Positions 22,624-25,809 of a stretch of DNA of 25,809 nucleotides are shown here, piece after piece. Within the stretch, counting starts at the first letter, position 1. Each line of letters begins with the position of its first letter. Position numbers and translations under genes: made by a program. The DNA comes from an uncultured Eubacteriales bacterium (GTDB taxonomy: Bacteria > Bacillota > Clostridia > Oscillospirales > CAG-272), in assembly GCA_949286815.1 (NCBI GenBank), contig CASEEB010000071.1, forward strand, positions 1-25,809, read 5' to 3'. The notes beneath the pieces were generated by a model. The model worked only from the letters and a program-made list of their open reading frames with translations, was not told where the DNA came from and searched no databases.

Positions 22624-23762
22624 TTTGACTTTGTCCTCTTCTTCAACAAGATCACCGCAGCGGCGATTATCGCGATATCGAGCACCGCAAAAGCCGCAAT
22701 CACATATATCAGCGCGTTTGAGTCCTCCCCGCTCTGCTCATCGGGATCGGACAGGCTGTCACCGTCCTGACCGCTTGCGCTTTCATTGCTTTCGCTTTCA
22801 TTTCCGTCCTCATTATCTCCGCTTTCATCCTCATCCGAAGGGATGTACGATATGTTGCCGTACACCTGAGAATAAATCTGTTGTGACGAGGCAAGCGGGC
22901 TTGTCGCGCTGTCAGGAACCGAATATATGCGTATATTGTCAATTGTAGCCCTGATTCCCACGGTACACTTCAGAACAATTATATTGCCAAGCTTGTCCGA
23001 GGGAAAAGTCCCGTTTTGACCTATCTCGTATTCGGGGGTATACTGCTGTGTGTAATATGCAAGTTTCCCGGTATCCGCGCTTGCCGCCAAAAGCCCGTTG
23101 ACATACATGTCTATACGTTCGGGCATCTTGTTCTCATCCGACGTCACACGCACCGCAATATTTATATTTTTATCCTCCGCATTTCCGTCTTCACCGTAAA
23201 GCGCATTTTTCAGGTCCTCTCCGCTCTGCGGACCAAGCAGGCTTTCCTGAGCCAGAAGCGAATAATATTCCCCGCCGACACAGATAACAATATCTCCGGT
23301 TCCGTCGGCGTTTAGATATGCGTCAATATAGTAAGAGTAATTGAAATTCAGCGCTATCGACACATGTCCTTCGGTATTTTCGGCATAATTCAGATCATAT
23401 TCCACCACATAGTCGCCGTCAAGATAATCAATCAGATCCGGACGCTGCATAAGCAGTTCTATATTATTACTGCCCGCAATATAATAATATGCCGGCTTCT
23501 GCGAACTGTTATTTACATTAAGCGGATATTTACCGTCGCTTGAAGTAACCATCATATCCTTACCCAAAACCAACAGGGGCTGTGACGGAGAAGTATCGGA
23601 CGATCCGTCCGATCCGTAAGGATTTCTTTTAATATATGAGTCCCCCTGCATTTCAAAAAGTCTGTTTTCTTCCTCTGACAGTTCTGACGCGCCTGCCTGC
23701 GCGGAACAGACAAAAACCAGCACAAGCAGAACGGACACAACAGACGCAAACTTTTTTAACAT
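22620..23762 (-). CDS. Secreted, membrane-anchored protein with a LamG/concanavalin-like domain (function unknown)
   Basis: About 380 residues. A signal peptide (MLKKFASVVSVLLVLVFVCSAQA) with an AQA cleavage site is followed by a beta-rich region (about 60-285) with alternating hydrophobic strands. DYVVEYDLNYAENTEGHVSIAL, RIDMYVNGLLAAS and ATIDNIRIYS resemble LamG or concanavalin-type jelly-roll folds that bind sugars. A long Asp/Glu/Ser-rich spacer (about 300-345) then leads to a C-terminal membrane helix and a basic tail (LLKKRTKSK). No LPXTG motif is seen. The ATG at 23762 is preceded by AAAGGA at 10 bases; a TTG three codons earlier sits on that site and is rejected. It overlaps trmB by 4 bases. 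The ligand is unknown. Confidence 0.8.
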   Translation of the reverse strand: MLKKFASVVSVLLVLVFVCSAQAGASELSEEENRLFEMQGDSYIKRNPYGSDGSSDTSPSQPLLVLGKDMMVTSSDGKYPLNVNNSSQKPAYYYIAGSNNIELLMQRPDLIDYLDGDYVVEYDLNYAENTEGHVSIALNFNYSYYIDAYLNADGTGDIVICVGGEYYSLLAQESLLGPQSGEDLKNALYGEDGNAEDKNINIAVRVTSDENKMPERIDMYVNGLLAASADTGKLAYYTQQYTPEYEIGQNGTFPSDKLGNIIVLKCTVGIRATIDNIRIYSVPDSATSPLASSQQIYSQVYGNISYIPSDEDESGDNEDGNESESNESASGQDGDSLSDPDEQSGEDSNALIYVIAAFAVLDIAIIAAAVILLKKRTKSK

Positions 23763-23938
23763 ATTTCGCAATTCCTTTCTTCAGCTTTAAGTCCCGGAGC
23801 GCGGCAAAATTCCGATCTCACAAACCCGGCAAACTGCGGTTAGCGGCTTACGCATTGTCTGCCACGTCCGAATGAGTAAACAGTGACATAACCGGGAATA
23901 CTTTACAATAGAATGACAAACTCCGCCTCCATAAAAAA

Positions 23939-25033
23939 TCAGACATTGAATCTGAACAGTACTATATCTCCGTCCTTCATCACATAATCCTTTCCCTCAC
24001 TGCGAACAAGTCCGGCTTCTTTGGCGGCAGTCATGCTGCCTGACGCAATCAAATCGTCGAACGCAACCACCTCTGCCCTGATAAATCCTCTTTCAAAGTC
24101 GCTGTGTATTTTGCCCGCCGCCTGAGGAGCTTTGGTGCCTTCGGTAATGGTCCATGCCCTTACCTCTTCGGGACCCGCCGTAAGGTAGCTGATAAGTCCC
24201 AAAAGTGAATAACTCGCTTTTATAAGTTTATCAAGACCACTCTCTTCAATTCCCAATTCCTCAAGAAAAACCGACTTTTCCGAAGAATCCAATTCCGCAA
24301 TCTCAGCCTCTATTTCCGCGCATATCGCAATAACCGCGGAGTTTTCGCTTTCGGCAAACTCTTTTACCTGCATATACGCCTGATTATCAACCGGCTCTCC
24401 CGACGCGTCCTGTTCTCCTACATTCGCCACATAAATAACCGGTTTTCTGGTCAACAGAGGGGTATCGTAAAGCACGCTTTCCTCATCCTCCGTAAGCGAT
24501 ACGGTTCTCGCGCACTTACCCTGCTGTAAAGCTTCGTATATTTTCTCAAAGACTTCAAGCTCAGAGACAAGCGTCTTATCCCCCTTCATCGCCTTTTTTG
24601 TCCTGTCCATTCTTCTCTCAAGCATTTCCATGTCGGAGAAAATAAGCTCCATGTTTATGGTTTCAAGGTCACGCAAAGGGTTCACGGAACCGTCAACGTG
24701 GATTATATTGTCATCGGCGAAGCATCTTACTACATGCAGTATGGCGTCGCACTCGCGTATGTTGGAAAGAAACTTGTTGCCGAGACCCTCTCCCTGCGCC
24801 GCTCCCTTTACAAGTCCGGCTATATCCACAAACTGTATAATCGCGGGAGTATACTTTTTGGGATGATACATCTCTGAGAGTACATCAAGTCTCTTATCCG
24901 GCACCGAGACAATTCCCACATTCGGTTCGATAGTGCAAAAAGGATAGTTCGCGGATTCTGCCTTTGCATTTGTCAGCGCGTTAAACAATGTGGATTTTCC
25001 CACATTCGGAAGTCCTACTATTCCAAGTTTCAT
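23939..25033 (-). CDS. ychF: Redox-regulated ATPase YchF (Obg family)
   Basis: A 364-residue universally conserved P-loop protein of the Obg family. MKLGIVGLPNVGKSTLFNALT holds the P-loop at about 8-15; switch regions include YPFCTIEPNVG and the DIAGLVKGAAQGEGLGNKFL motif. In place of the GTP-specific NKxD, the protein has YVANVGE (NxxE), which explains the ATP preference of the family. A coiled-coil insertion (about 130-200) and a C-terminal TGS domain (about 280-362, with IHSDFERGFIRAEVV) follow. YchF associates with ribosomes and takes part in stress responses. AAAGG lies 10 bases before the ATG. A near-consensus promoter is about 80 bases upstream. The 176 bases after it, before the secreted-protein gene, show no clear promoter or terminator. 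Confidence 0.97.
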   Translation of the reverse strand: MKLGIVGLPNVGKSTLFNALTNAKAESANYPFCTIEPNVGIVSVPDKRLDVLSEMYHPKKYTPAIIQFVDIAGLVKGAAQGEGLGNKFLSNIRECDAILHVVRCFADDNIIHVDGSVNPLRDLETINMELIFSDMEMLERRMDRTKKAMKGDKTLVSELEVFEKIYEALQQGKCARTVSLTEDEESVLYDTPLLTRKPVIYVANVGEQDASGEPVDNQAYMQVKEFAESENSAVIAICAEIEAEIAELDSSEKSVFLEELGIEESGLDKLIKASYSLLGLISYLTAGPEEVRAWTITEGTKAPQAAGKIHSDFERGFIRAEVVAFDDLIASGSMTAAKEAGLVRSEGKDYVMKDGDIVLFRFNV

Positions 25034-25114
25034 TATAAAATTACCTTTCGTAAAAAATCGGTTTAAAATTTTCGGCGTCGTCGTACATTCTTTGCACTGT
25101 CATCAATCCTATAT

Positions 25115-25143
25115 ATTATATAACATATTAAAATTTTTTTCAA
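25115..25143 (-). promoter_or_regulatory. Sigma-A promoter of ychF
   Basis: On the minus strand TTGAAA (25143-25138) and TATAAT (25120-25115) are 17 bases apart, the same form as the ftsK promoter at 5459-5487. Confidence 0.75.
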
Positions 25144-25206
25144 GAGATAAAATAAACTAAAATAAAAAAATCAATAAAAAAATATTAATTTTTTTTGAAA
25201 AAAGCC

Positions 25207-25235
25207 TGTACAAATGAAGTGATTTGTGGTATAAT
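25207..25235 (+). promoter_or_regulatory. Extended -10 promoter of the response regulator gene
   Basis: TGTACA (25207-25212), 17 bases, then TATAAT (25230-25235) preceded by TGG, which gives an extended -10 element. The -35 box matches consensus at four of six positions. Confidence 0.65.
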
Positions 25236-25467
25236 TATTAACAAGAGATAATTTGTGTACCTTTTGTGCAAAATTCTGTCAAAATTCAGCCATTTTTCAC
25301 ACAGAATTCCTATTATGAGCTTAAAATAAAGTTATAAGAAGAAATGTAACATGATTTTTGCCCAACATGTGAAATCTGGAGGCTGTTTCGGGTACGCAGG
25401 ACATAAAAAACTTAAGCAGTGTCACTATTTATCATTGCAAAAAATATACAGGAGGACTCAAAAGAAA

Positions 25468-25809
25468 ATGATGGATACTAAAATTCTTGTTATTGATGAT
25501 GATACCGGTGTAAGCGAATCAATCAGATCATACTTTGAAAATGAGGGATATGAAGTGAAGATCGCTCAGGATGGTTCGGAGGGTATCAGTTTTTTCAAGA
25601 TGTATGAGCCTGACATTGTGCTTCTCGACATAATGCTGCCCAAAAAAGACGGATGGCAGGTATGCCGCGAGATACGTGAAATGTCCGCAAAGCCTATCAT
25701 AATGGTAAGTGCGAAAAGCGAAGTTTTTGACAAGGTTTTGGGGCTTGAGTTGGGTGCGGACGATTATGTGGTCAAGCCGTTTGACTTAAAGGAACTGTCC
25801 GCCCGTGTC
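25468..25809 (+). CDS. Two-component response regulator, receiver domain (3' end beyond window)
   Basis: The visible 114 residues are a complete-looking CheY-like receiver domain. The acidic pocket is in LVIDDDTG, the phosphate-accepting Asp in VLLDIMLPKKDG (about residue 54), the conserved Thr/Ser region in IIMVSAKSE, and the Lys in DDYVVKPFDLKEL. The KPFDLKELSARV end is typical of OmpR/PhoB-type regulators, so a winged-helix DNA-binding domain should follow outside the window. The ATG at 25468 is 12 bases from GGAGG; the next codon is also ATG. A sensor kinase gene probably lies downstream. It is divergent from ychF and has a long leader. The signal is unknown. Confidence 0.93.
   Translation, partial: MMDTKILVIDDDTGVSESIRSYFENEGYEVKIAQDGSEGISFFKMYEPDIVLLDIMLPKKDGWQVCREIREMSAKPIIMVSAKSEVFDKVLGLELGADDYVVKPFDLKELSARV

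Larger units (their letters stand above)
25034..25467. other. Divergent promoter region between ychF and the response regulator
   Basis: This 434-base gap has a minus-strand promoter at 25115-25143, a very AT-rich centre (25144-25200) and a plus-strand promoter at 25207-25235. A leader of about 225 bases precedes the response regulator. The leader can form AATTCTGT/ACAGAATT (25272-25279 with 25301-25308). A smaller hairpin near 25351-25376 pairs ACATG with CATGT. GGAGG at 25451-25455 is the ribosome site. No gene or known riboswitch was recognised. Confidence 0.55.

Noticed and set aside
22193..22948. A 251-residue plus-strand frame opposite trmB and the secreted-protein gene
   Set aside because: It is antisense to two well-supported genes, crosses their junction, and is rich in Ser/Arg/Pro without domains.
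23763..23938. Promoter or tiny ORFs between ychF and the secreted-protein gene
   Set aside because: No -35/-10 pair with acceptable spacing was found, and the 9- and 13-codon frames lack ribosome sites.

Overview
The window looks like a chromosome segment from an anaerobic, low-to-mid GC Firmicute of class Clostridia, probably an uncultured gut-type Oscillospirales/Christensenellales relative (inference). The basis is a group B-type monomeric [FeFe] hydrogenase, an FtsK/SpoIIIE translocase, AGGAGG-type ribosome binding sites before nearly every gene, several near-consensus sigma-A promoters with 17-bp spacers, a clostridial-style lipoprotein of the Cthe_2159 type, and an iron-containing alcohol dehydrogenase. 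I see no tRNA, rRNA, CRISPR array, transposase or prophage gene.

Layout. Positions 1-5263 hold a minus-strand operon reading ftsK/spoIIIE, lgt, CPBP membrane protease, then an [FeFe] hydrogenase cut by the window start. A consensus-like promoter at 5459-5487 drives it. Divergent from it (5605-6472) are two half-size TauE/SafE (TSUP) genes that together would make one transporter. Next comes rpsO-pnp (6555-9295), the conserved S15-PNPase pair. It carries a strong promoter, a terminator between the genes and two elaborate leaders that look like autoregulatory RNA. Downstream are cell-envelope genes: a membrane-anchored VanY-like protein that has lost all its catalytic residues, a beta-helix lipoprotein, and two small unknown genes (9387-12388).

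Positions 12613-14691 carry a MATE transporter fused to a cytidylate-kinase-like domain, under its own promoter. An iron-dependent alcohol dehydrogenase (15005-16159) follows behind an unusual leader made of a direct repeat flanking a perfect hairpin. It converges on a DUF1015 gene (16253-17518, minus) that has a long structured leader. Aspartate kinase (18191-19519) is transcribed divergently from that gene.

The last part is a minus-strand group: a secreted, membrane-anchored LamG-like protein, trmB, truB and a GH39-type glycosidase (19668-23762). ychF (23939-25033, minus) is divergent from a response regulator that runs off the window end (25468-25809).

The most noteworthy signals are the post-transcriptional control structures in front of rpsO and pnp, the dead VanY-like protein, the transporter-kinase fusion, the split TSUP transporter, and the structured or repeat-bearing leaders around 14.8 kb and 17.6 kb. 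I did not find a clearly new multi-gene defence or mobile system.
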